Part shown: in pieces, positions 5,891-13,207 of the stretch | Position numbering within the stretch: the first letter of the stretch is position 1 | Layout of the letters: every line of letters starts with the position of its first letter | DNA from: CAYLSV01 sp964386435 | Lineage (GTDB): Bacteria > Planctomycetota > Phycisphaerae > Tepidisphaerales > Tepidisphaeraceae | Assembly: GCA_964386435.1 (NCBI GenBank) | Contig: CAYLSV010000003.1 | Span: 1-64,000 of the forward strand | Direction: 5' to 3' | DNA: 64,000 nucleotides | Notes under the pieces: generated by a model | Seen by the model: only the letters and a program-made list of their open reading frames with translations | Databases searched by the model: none | What the model was told of the DNA's origin: nothing | Position numbers and translations under genes: made by a program

Positions 5891-7492
5891 ATGATCCGCC
5901 CGCCCAGTCTGCTCGGTGCCTTGCCCGTTGGTGCCGCGTGTGCTTTGCTCGCCCCGGCGGTGGCCGGTGCGTGCATCTGCGGCAGCCCGCACGCCTCGGA
6001 CGGGTGGCAGCAGCGGATCGACGCGTACAACGCCAACCTGGTGCCCGGCTACGAGCCGCTGGTCCGGGGCGTGACCTTCGGCACCGCCGCCCCACGCGGC
6101 TCGGGCCACGGCGTGGCCCGGTTCGCCCCCGGCGGCGGGACGCAATTCGTGCGGGTCGAGTTCGACACCGCGGTGCCGGGCGTGTTCAGCGCGACCGAGC
6201 AGCAGTCGGTCCTCGACGGCTTGGCCGGGCAGTTCCGCGGGTTCGACATCAACTTCACCACGGCCCTCAACCCCAACCCCGGCGGCGAATTCACGCGCCT
6301 CGTGTTCGACGACCTGGTCCTGGGCGGCGTGGCGGTCACCGGCATCGACTTCCGCAACATCCAGAGCTTCGACGTGGCGTTCGTGGGCACCGACGGGCTG
6401 CAGGGCGACTCGAGCTTCAACCAAGTGAGCTACGCCGTGAACGTCGGCGCGCACGAGGTCGGCCACACGCTGGGGCTGCGGCATTACGACAGCTTCGGCA
6501 CGATCGGCGAGGGCGTGCCCAACGTGTCAATTTCGCCGGGGTTCGGTCAGCCGCCCACGGCGATCGCGAACTTCTACAACCCTGATTTCACCGGGCCGCG
6601 GGCGGGCAACGAATTCTTCGACAACACGATGAGCACGCCGGCGCTGGGCGGGAGCGCACTCCGCTTCTTCGACGGCCCGACGGCCTTCAGCGAGCGGTCG
6701 CTGATGAAACTCCAGCACGCCGCCACCGGCATCGAGGCCGTCGAATCGGCGGCCTCGAACAACACGTTGGCCACGGCGCAGGCACTCGAAATGGACTTCA
6801 TCGACGTGCTCAACACCCGCCCCACCGGCACCGCCGCCGCGGACCAGGGGCCGTGGCTGCCGGCGCGGACGACGTCCGTGGCCGGGTCAATCGCGTCCGG
6901 TGACATCCGCGACGTCTACCAGATCGACGCCTTCGCCGGTGACTTGTTGAGCGTGGAGGTGATCAGCCAGGCTCTCAACGCCCAGCGCGTCGGCAACGCC
7001 ATCGACGCGCTGCTCCGCGTCTACGACGACACGGGCACGCTGCTCAATTACTTCGGGCAGTCGGCGTTCAACCAGTCGGAAATCGAGACGGACGACGCGT
7101 TCATCCTCGACCTGCTGGTGCCGCAGACCGGGTCGTACTTCATCGAGGTCGACGCGGTGGCGAGCTTCGACTTGGGCAACTACGAGCTGTACGTGACCGG
7201 CTACGGCACCGGCCGCACGCCGGGCGACGCCAACGGCGACTTCGACGTGAACTTGGCCGACTTCGGCGTGCTGCGGGCGAACTTCGGCCGCTCGGGCATC
7301 ATCGGCTTCTCCAACGGCGACTTTAACGGCGACGGCACCGTCGACCTGGCCGACTTCGGCATCCTCCGGGCCAATTTCGGCAACACCGCCAACCTCGCCG
7401 CCATCGACGCCTGGCGGGCGACGGTCCCCGAACCGGCCGCCCTCGCCCTGCTCGCCGCCACCCCCCTGCTGCTGCTCCGCCGCCGGGTTTGA
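5891..7492 (+). CDS. Secreted zinc metallopeptidase with dockerin-like repeats and PEP-CTERM tail
   Basis: About 533 residues. The signal peptide is SLLGALPVGAACALLAPAVA with cleavage near AGA. A matrixin/reprolysin-like catalytic core follows, with HEVGHTLGLRH, an exact HExxHxxGxxH zinc site, at about residues 200-210. A pre-peptidase C-terminal-like beta domain comes next (around 330-440, ...DVYQIDAFAGDLLSVEV). Two calcium-binding dockerin-type loops then appear: GDANGDFDVNLADFGVLRAN and DFNGDGTVDLADFGILRANF. The last segment is VPEPAALALL...LLLLRRRV, a PEP-CTERM sorting signal for exosortase processing. It is probably exported and surface-anchored, degrading an extracellular substrate. Start: ATG 5891 begins the signal peptide; the open frame from 5675 is not needed. 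No Met-turn was identified with certainty. Confidence 0.85.
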   Translation: MIRPPSLLGALPVGAACALLAPAVAGACICGSPHASDGWQQRIDAYNANLVPGYEPLVRGVTFGTAAPRGSGHGVARFAPGGGTQFVRVEFDTAVPGVFSATEQQSVLDGLAGQFRGFDINFTTALNPNPGGEFTRLVFDDLVLGGVAVTGIDFRNIQSFDVAFVGTDGLQGDSSFNQVSYAVNVGAHEVGHTLGLRHYDSFGTIGEGVPNVSISPGFGQPPTAIANFYNPDFTGPRAGNEFFDNTMSTPALGGSALRFFDGPTAFSERSLMKLQHAATGIEAVESAASNNTLATAQALEMDFIDVLNTRPTGTAAADQGPWLPARTTSVAGSIASGDIRDVYQIDAFAGDLLSVEVISQALNAQRVGNAIDALLRVYDDTGTLLNYFGQSAFNQSEIETDDAFILDLLVPQTGSYFIEVDAVASFDLGNYELYVTGYGTGRTPGDANGDFDVNLADFGVLRANFGRSGIIGFSNGDFNGDGTVDLADFGILRANFGNTANLAAIDAWRATVPEPAALALLAATPLLLLRRRV

Positions 7493-7508
7493 GGCTGCGA
7501 CGCCACAG

Positions 7509-7571
7509 GAAATCCCCACCGCTGCGTAGCAGCGGGGCTACACACCGCCGCTACGCGGCGGTGGGGGTTTC
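7509..7571. repeat. Palindromic repeat, GGGGCTAC family
   Basis: GAAATCCCCACCGCTGCGTA on the left pairs with TACGCGGCGGTGGGGGTTTC on the right, enclosing AGCGGGGCTACACACCGC. It sits between the convergent genes at 5891-7492 and 7596-8591 and could serve as a bidirectional terminator, although there is no T-tract. Confidence 0.7.
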
Positions 7572-7595
7572 AGGCGACGTGGCCCACCAAGTCGG

Positions 7596-8591
7596 TCAGG
7601 CCAAGCCCTTCTCCGTCAGCCAGTGTTCGGCGTCGAGGGCGGCTTTGCAGCCGCTGCCGGCGGCGGTGACGGCCTGCTTGTACAGCGGGTCCGCCACGTC
7701 GCCGGCGGCGAAGATGCCCTCGACCGTCGTGTGCGTCCGCGGCGGGTTGACCCACTCAACGAAGCCGTTCTCGTCGGTGCCGAGCTGGTCAGCCAGGAAC
7801 GCCGTGTTCGGCCGGTGGCCGATGGCCAGGAACATGCCGGCGGCGTCGACGTCAATCGTCTCGCCGGTTTCGACGTGCTTGGCCCGCACGCCGGTGACAC
7901 CGTTTTCGTCGTCGCCAAGGATTTCCTCGACCTGGTGCTTCCAGAGGACCTCGATCTTCGGGTTCTCGAGCACGCGCTTCTGCATCGCCTTGCTGGCCCG
8001 GAAGCTGTCGCGGCGGTGGATGATCGTCACCTTGCTGCCGAACTTCGCGAGGTGGCTTGCCTCCTCCATCGCGCTGTCGCCGCCGCCGACGACGACGATG
8101 TTTGCCTCGTTAAACCGCGGGAGCGCCCCGTCGCAGACGGCACACGCGCTCACGCCCAGGTTCATGAACTTCCGCTCGCTCTCAAGGCCCAGATATTGGG
8201 CACTGGCCCCGGTGGCAATAATGACGGCGTGACTTTGGATCGTCTCGCCGCGGCCGGTTTTCATGACGAAGGGCTTGGCCGAAGTGTCGAGCTCGATGAT
8301 GTCGTCGGTGACGACGCGGGTGCCGTGATGGGCCGCCTGCTCGCGCATCGCCAGCATCAAATCCGGCCCCTGGATGCCCGACGGGAAGCCGGGGAAGTTC
8401 TCGACGTCGGTCGTCCAGTTGAGCTGCCCCAGCGGCAGCGTGCCGGCGACGCGGTTCTTCTCGCTGATCGCCCCCTCGTAGTTCAGCGGCTTGAGGTTGG
8501 CGCGGGCGGCGTAAATCGCCGCCGTCCAGGCGGCCGGGCCGCTGCCGACGATGACAATGTTCTCGATCTCGGGTGTTGCAGACTCTGACAT
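7596..8591 (-). CDS. trxB: Thioredoxin-disulfide reductase
   Basis: A 331-residue FAD/NADPH oxidoreductase that reduces thioredoxin. Features in order: IENIVIVGSGPAAWTAAIYA (FAD dinucleotide fold), GQLNWTTDVENFPGFPSGI, the redox-active CAVCDGALP (CxxC), NIVVVGGGDSAMEEASHLAK (NADPH site), HRRDSFRASKAM (NADPH 2'-phosphate binding arginines) and the C-terminal GIFAAGDVADPLYKQAVTAA. The length is normal. The ATG at 8591 is preceded by a repeat-containing spacer with a large gap. Confidence 0.97.
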   Translation of the reverse strand: MSESATPEIENIVIVGSGPAAWTAAIYAARANLKPLNYEGAISEKNRVAGTLPLGQLNWTTDVENFPGFPSGIQGPDLMLAMREQAAHHGTRVVTDDIIELDTSAKPFVMKTGRGETIQSHAVIIATGASAQYLGLESERKFMNLGVSACAVCDGALPRFNEANIVVVGGGDSAMEEASHLAKFGSKVTIIHRRDSFRASKAMQKRVLENPKIEVLWKHQVEEILGDDENGVTGVRAKHVETGETIDVDAAGMFLAIGHRPNTAFLADQLGTDENGFVEWVNPPRTHTTVEGIFAAGDVADPLYKQAVTAAGSGCKAALDAEHWLTEKGLA

Positions 8592-8820
8592 GATGGCTCC
8601 TACCCAACTCTACGGCGGGCGACCTCCCCAGGATCGGCAAGGCCCCGGTGCCCTCGTGACCGGCAGCCCAAGCGGNNNNNNNNNNNNNNNNNNNNNNNNN
8701 NNNNNNNNNNNNNNNNNNNNNNNNNNNNNNNNNNNNNNNNNNNNNNNNGGGGCTACGCCCGCGGTCCGAACACCCGGCGTCTTGTGCGGCGACGCGAAGC
8801 ACGTTCTACGCTTCGCCGCC
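8592..8820. other. Intergenic spacer with 73-base assembly gap in a palindromic repeat
   Basis: The spacer between divergent trxB and the M50 gene. Ns fill 8676-8748. The right flank starts GGGGCTACGCCCGCGG, a half-copy of the GGGGCTAC palindrome family, so the break is probably caused by the repeat. Promoters for both genes must lie here but cannot be read with confidence. Confidence 0.6.
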
Positions 8821-9477
8821 GTGCCGACGAGTTTGTTCCTGTTCCAGCTGACCGCCGAACCGGCGTTTTTCTTCACCGTGGTCTTCACGGTCATCTTCAG
8901 CATCACGCTGCACGAACTCGCCCACGGCATTGTGGCGGTGAAACTCGGCGACCCGACGCCCGAGTGGCAGGGGCATTTGACGCTCAACCCGCTGGTCCAC
9001 ATGCCGCCGTTCAGCTTCCTGCTGCTGGCGGTGGCCGGCATCGCGTGGGGCTTGATGCCGATCGACCCGACCCGCCTGCGCGGCAAGTACGCCGAGGCCC
9101 TGGTCGCCGTGGCCGGCCCGGCGACGAACCTGGCGCTGGCGCTAATCGCCCTGACGGTGCTGGGCGTCTGGGGCCGGCTGGACCCGACGGTGACCGAGAC
9201 GGACACGGTTTATCACGTCGCTTGGCAGCCGCTGTTCGTGTTTGGCATGATCAACCTGGTGCTGACGCTGTTCAACCTCCTGCCCGTCCCGCCGCTGGAC
9301 GGCAGCCGGATCCTGGCGAACTTCAGCCCCGAGTTCCGCAACTTCAGCGGCAACCCGGCCAACAGCGGCATCTTCCTGATGATCTTCCTCGTCGCCTTCA
9401 TGTTCGCCGGCCCCTTCCTCTTCACCGCCGGCCGCACGGTGGCCGAGGCCTACCTCGCGCCGCTGCGGGGGTGGTGA
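8821..9477 (+). CDS. M50 family site-2-type membrane metalloprotease
   Basis: A 218-residue polytopic protein. The first membrane segment carries HELAHG (HExxH zinc site, about residue 31) in FSITLHELAHGIVAVKLGD. The third zinc ligand lies in NLLPVPPLDGSRIL (NxxPxxxLDG, about 155-168). About five membrane helices are predicted, and length and layout fit the short SpoIVFB/YwhC-like M50 group, which lacks a PDZ domain. The substrate is unknown; such proteases cleave membrane-bound precursors or regulators. Start: the GTG at 8821 immediately precedes the hydrophobic N-terminus; no ATG lies between it and the gap. Confidence 0.9.
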   Translation: MPTSLFLFQLTAEPAFFFTVVFTVIFSITLHELAHGIVAVKLGDPTPEWQGHLTLNPLVHMPPFSFLLLAVAGIAWGLMPIDPTRLRGKYAEALVAVAGPATNLALALIALTVLGVWGRLDPTVTETDTVYHVAWQPLFVFGMINLVLTLFNLLPVPPLDGSRILANFSPEFRNFSGNPANSGIFLMIFLVAFMFAGPFLFTAGRTVAEAYLAPLRGW

Positions 9478-9505
9478 GCGCGAGGCATTGGTGTAGGCTC
9501 CAAAG

Positions 9506-10309
9506 ATGTCATACCAACGAGAACTGACATGGCGGGACGCGATCGAGCGGGTGCTCCAGGAGGCGGGCGAGCCCATGCACTACGTCGACGTGGCCGACGA
9601 GATCGCCAAGCAGGAACTGCGGGTCAGTCTTGGGGCCACGCCGGCATCGACGGTCTCGGCCAACATCTCGCTCGACATCCGCGACCACGGCGAGAGGTCG
9701 AGGTTTCGCCGCGTCGGACGAGGCATGATCACGCTGCGGAAGGTCGTCGAAGGGGGCGGGCCTCAAGTGGCGGCGGTTGACGAGCCTGTGCCTGAACCCG
9801 ACGAAGCCGTCCGAATCATCCAGGCGCTTGGCATGTTCTGGCAGCGGGATCGGGTGGAGTGGAAGAACTCGCCGAAGCTGATGGGTCAGCAGCAGACGGG
9901 TAGCACGCCGGTGGACTTCGCCGACCAGCGCGGCATCTACCTGCTGCACGACGTCCGCGGCACCGTCTACGTCGGCCGCAGCGTCGACCGACCACTCGGC
10001 CAGCGGTTGCTCGAGCACACCAGGGATCGGCTCAACGGTCGGTGGGATCGGTTCAGCTGGTTCGGGCTATTGGCCGTGGGGGAGGACGGCCGGCTCAACG
10101 AGGTGCAGGACGCGAGCTTCGACGACAGCTTGGTCATCGAAGCACTGGAGGCCGTGCTGATCGAGGCGCTCGAGCCGCCGCTGAACCGCAGGCGTGGGGA
10201 CCACCTTCAGGAGGTCGAGTACCTGCAGGCCGCCGATCCGGCTTATGAGGCCGCCCAACAAGAGCAAACCCTGATGTCGCTGCTGAGGCGGGTCAAGTCG
10301 GGCGGTTGA
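9506..10309 (+). CDS. HARE-HTH and GIY-YIG domain protein
   Basis: A 267-residue two-domain protein. Residues about 8-78 (TWRDAIERVLQEAGEPMHYV...LRVSLGATPASTVSANISLD...RRVGRGMITL) form a HARE-HTH (HB1/ASXL) winged helix. That module is known from the RNA polymerase delta subunit, ASXL proteins and restriction-type nucleases. Residues about 145-240 hold a GIY-YIG-like nuclease: GIYLLHDVRGTVYVGRS, then RLLEHTRDR, an E in ALEAVLIEALEP and N in PPLNRR. The catalytic GIY, YVG, R, E and N positions all appear present. The fusion suggests a DNA-targeting endonuclease, perhaps of restricted or modified DNA. No methylase is adjacent, so a defence role is inference. Confidence 0.8.
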   Translation: MSYQRELTWRDAIERVLQEAGEPMHYVDVADEIAKQELRVSLGATPASTVSANISLDIRDHGERSRFRRVGRGMITLRKVVEGGGPQVAAVDEPVPEPDEAVRIIQALGMFWQRDRVEWKNSPKLMGQQQTGSTPVDFADQRGIYLLHDVRGTVYVGRSVDRPLGQRLLEHTRDRLNGRWDRFSWFGLLAVGEDGRLNEVQDASFDDSLVIEALEAVLIEALEPPLNRRRGDHLQEVEYLQAADPAYEAAQQEQTLMSLLRRVKSGG

Positions 10310-10357
10310 TTCCCCCTCTTCGGCGGCGGCGGGTGGTGCTACGCTCGCCGCCCCAGA

Positions 10358-11962
10358 ATGCCGGGTCAGGTGCTGCCATATCAATCCTCGAAGCGGCCGC
10401 CGCGGTGGACGTTGCGGCGGGTGATGCGCGAGTACTTTTTCGTCGTCGCCAAGAACGTGGTCGGGTGGCTGTTTCTGATCGCCAGCCCGGTGCTCGGGGT
10501 GGCCTTGCCGGGGCCGGGCGGGTTGCCGCTGTTTTTGATCGGGTTCGCGCTGGTGACGTTCCCGGGCAAGCGGCGGCTGACGACACGGCTGATGCGGGGG
10601 CGGCGGTTCGACCTCTCCGATCCGATCTTCGTCGGTTTGACCACGGCCGTCGCCGTGCTGCTGACGGCCGGGGCGACGATGTGGCTGCTGTTCGGGGCGT
10701 TCGAGTGGGTGGAGCAGCAGCTGGCCGACTACGGGATGGGCCGGGCCGTGATGGTGCCCATCGTGCTGGTGGCGTTGCTGGTGACGTGGCTGGTGCTGTG
10801 GGTCGGGCTGCACGTGGGCAATTGGTTCATCGGCAAGCTGCCGTGGGCGCGGCGGTTCACGCGGAACACGCTGCGGAAAATCGGCATCAGACTGCTGCCG
10901 CCGCGGCCGCGGGACGGGGCCGAGGGGGAGATCCTCGACCTCTCCGACACCAACCGGCGGCGGCTGGGGCGGGCTTGGGATTTTGCCAAGCCGTGGCTCG
11001 TGCGGATGGCGATGCTGAGCGTGGCGCTGGGGCTTTTGACGTTCATCGCGGTGCCATTGGTGCAGTCGCGGTCGGCGGTGCTGGCGGTCTTGCGGGCGGT
11101 TGATTGGGTGACGCTCTTGGTGGCGACGGCTGCGCTGATGCTGTACCTCCTGTCGCTGCGGCCGCTGGCCTGGCGGGGGCTGATGGCGGCGCTGGGGCAC
11201 CGGCTGCCGCGGCGGGCGGCGGTGGCGATTTGGGCGATCTCGGAGCTGGCGAATTATTTGCCGGCGAACATGGTGCCGCTGGTGACTCGGGCGTACCTCT
11301 TGCGGCCGATGGGGGTCGGGGCACGGCTGGCGAATGATTCGCGGCGGTGGGAGCTGATCCTGACCACGGCGTCGGGATTGGCCGGGGCCGGGGGGTTGAT
11401 GGCGGTGGCGGCGCTCTTGCCGCCGGAGACGCGGGCGCTGCCGACGTGGCTGCTGCTGCCGGTTGGGGCGCTTTTGCTGATCGGGTTCGGGGCGGCGGTG
11501 GTGGCGACGCCGTTTCTGCGGCATTTGTTCAACCTGATGGCCGAGCGGTTGGACCTGAATCCGATCGCCGGGGTGCTTCAGCCGGACGCGGCGCTGAAGA
11601 TGACGTGGGGGTCGATGCCGGGGCTGGTGCTGTTCGGCTTGGCCGGGGCGGCGGTGGCGGCCGAGGCGCTGCGGCTGCCGATCACGGAGCTGCCGCTGGT
11701 GGCGGCGGCGTATCTCATCGCCTGGAGCATCGGCACGGCGACGTGGGTCGTGCCGGCCGGGCTGGGGGTGCGGGAGCTGGTGTTCTACCTGCTGCTGCGG
11801 GCATTCTTGCCGGAACTGGAGGGGTTTCGCGGCGAGATCGAACGCGCGGCGGCTTTGGCGGTGGCGGCGGTGCTGCTGCGGGTGTGGTCGGTGCTGGGCG
11901 AATCGCTCGCCGCCCTGTCGGCGGCGTGGCTGCCGCTGCGGCGAGGGGGACTCGTGCGGTAA
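10358..11962 (+). CDS. Polytopic membrane protein, PGPGW-like N-terminus and LPG synthase/flippase-like C-terminus
   Basis: A 534-residue integral membrane protein. Residues about 20-70 contain LIASPVLGVALPGPGGLPLF, resembling the short PGPGW/DUF454-type membrane hairpin. After two more helices and a basic linker, residues about 230-520 form an eight-helix region of the lysylphosphatidylglycerol synthase transmembrane (UPF0104) type. Its hallmarks are SELANYLPANMVPLVTRAYL, a W-x-x-G-x-A-x-W turn (AYLIAWSIGTATWVVPAGLG) and GVRELVFYLLL. Such domains move or modify lipid-linked substrates. No soluble synthase domain is attached. Substrate unknown. It ends 9 bases before the RNase HII-like gene and is probably cotranscribed with it. 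Confidence 0.75.
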   Translation: MPGQVLPYQSSKRPPRWTLRRVMREYFFVVAKNVVGWLFLIASPVLGVALPGPGGLPLFLIGFALVTFPGKRRLTTRLMRGRRFDLSDPIFVGLTTAVAVLLTAGATMWLLFGAFEWVEQQLADYGMGRAVMVPIVLVALLVTWLVLWVGLHVGNWFIGKLPWARRFTRNTLRKIGIRLLPPRPRDGAEGEILDLSDTNRRRLGRAWDFAKPWLVRMAMLSVALGLLTFIAVPLVQSRSAVLAVLRAVDWVTLLVATAALMLYLLSLRPLAWRGLMAALGHRLPRRAAVAIWAISELANYLPANMVPLVTRAYLLRPMGVGARLANDSRRWELILTTASGLAGAGGLMAVAALLPPETRALPTWLLLPVGALLLIGFGAAVVATPFLRHLFNLMAERLDLNPIAGVLQPDAALKMTWGSMPGLVLFGLAGAAVAAEALRLPITELPLVAAAYLIAWSIGTATWVVPAGLGVRELVFYLLLRAFLPELEGFRGEIERAAALAVAAVLLRVWSVLGESLAALSAAWLPLRRGGLVR

Positions 11963-11971
11963 CGTGTCGCC

Positions 11972-12922
11972 GTGCGGCACGTTGTGGTCGGCATCGACGA
12001 GGCGGGGTACGGCCCGATTTTGGGGCCGCTGGTGGTGGGCTGCTGTGGCTTTGAGTTGCAGGAACCGCCCGGCGATTTGTGGCAACTGCTCCGCCGCCGG
12101 GTCAGCAAAACCCGGCCGACGGCGAAGAAGCGCGGGCAGCTGCTGCACGTCGCCGACAGCAAAAAGGTCCACCGTCACGGCGACCTCTCGGCGCTGGAGC
12201 TGCCGGTGCTGGCGCTGGGTCGGTGCTTCGGCGAAATCGGGTCGCTCGACGAACTGCTGGCGGCGGTCGGGGCGGCGTCGCCGGGTCCGGTGTGGTATCG
12301 ACCGGCCGATGATGAGCGTTTTCCCTTGGAAACCGACGCGTCGACGGTGAAGATTCTCGGCAACGGCTTGGCCGCCGAGCTGGCCCGGCTTGAGGTTCGG
12401 CCGGCGGCGTTGTGGGCGGAGGTGGTGGATGAGCAAGCCTTCAACCGCCAAGCCACGGCGACGCGGAACAAGGCCGCCCTCTTGTTCTCCACGGCGATGC
12501 GGCACGTTCAGCGCGTCTTCGACTTTTACGACGGCGACGAGACGGCGACGCTGCATTTGGTCCTCGACCGCCACGGCGGCCGGTCCAGCTACGGCCAGTT
12601 GCTGCGGACCATGTTCCCCGATCGGCCACTGGCGGTGATCGAAGAGTCCGAGGGCCACAGCAGTTACGACCTCGGCGGCGCGACGCTCACGTTCGCCGAA
12701 AAGGCCGACGCCGAGCATCTGCCGGTGGCGGCGGCGTCGATGTTGGCCAAGTACCTTCGTGAATCCTTGATGAAAAGGCTGAACCGCTGGTTCGCCGACC
12801 ACGTCCCAAACCTCGAGCCGACGGCCGGTTACTGGCAGGACGGGTTGCGGTTCTTGTCGGACGTTGCCGACGTGCTGCCGAGCTTGGATCTTCGGGAGGA
12901 CGACCTCCGCCGCGTCCGGTAA
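11972..12922 (+). CDS. RNase HII-like ribonuclease
   Basis: A 316-residue protein beginning VVVGIDEAGYGPILGPLVVG, the exact RNase HII opening in which D and E of DEAG bind metal. It continues VADSKKVHRHGDL (the DSK loop), LHLVLDRHGG (third acidic residue) and an E in KADAEHLPVAAASMLAKYLR, corresponding to the A-S-I-x-A-K-x-x-R helix. It should remove ribonucleotides or RNA primers from DNA-RNA hybrids. It is longer than bacterial RnhB (about 200 residues) because of a central insertion around residues 90-160, so it may be a divergent RNase H of this phylum. The GTG at 11972 is the only suitable start; a terminator-like hairpin follows. Confidence 0.85.
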   Translation: MRHVVVGIDEAGYGPILGPLVVGCCGFELQEPPGDLWQLLRRRVSKTRPTAKKRGQLLHVADSKKVHRHGDLSALELPVLALGRCFGEIGSLDELLAAVGAASPGPVWYRPADDERFPLETDASTVKILGNGLAAELARLEVRPAALWAEVVDEQAFNRQATATRNKAALLFSTAMRHVQRVFDFYDGDETATLHLVLDRHGGRSSYGQLLRTMFPDRPLAVIEESEGHSSYDLGGATLTFAEKADAEHLPVAAASMLAKYLRESLMKRLNRWFADHVPNLEPTAGYWQDGLRFLSDVADVLPSLDLREDDLRRVR

Positions 12923-12942
12923 TCAAGGTTTTTCGGCGGTTT

Positions 12943-12971
12943 GTTGCGCCTCCGGCCGCGGCCGGCGCGAC
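12943..12971 (+). terminator. Possible GC-rich hairpin terminator
   Basis: GTTGCGCC and GGCGCGAC can pair around a CCGGCCGCGGCCGG palindrome, about 20 bases after the stop of the RNase HII-like gene. No T-run follows, so the role is tentative. Confidence 0.4.
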
Positions 12972-13207
12972 GGGGCCGGTAATTCGGGAGGCAGGTGATG
13001 CCGCTGCTGCGGGACGTGGCGGCGGCGTGCTTGTCGGACGTTCGGGTTGTGCCGGATTTGCCGGGCACGGGGGTCAACCGTCCCGCAGATTGATCCGATT
13101 TTCGAGTTGCAGTTCCGCCGTGTTGTTGCGGCGGGTGCAGGTGTCCGGTCCTGGCGTCAGGGTCCCGGGCCGGACAAACGCAACCACCGCACTTGGGGTT
13201 TGAGACC

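Noticed and set aside
10067..12802. Minus-strand open frame of 911 codons
   Set aside because: It is antisense to three well-supported genes, its translation is Arg/Pro/His/Gln-rich low complexity and it has no domain.
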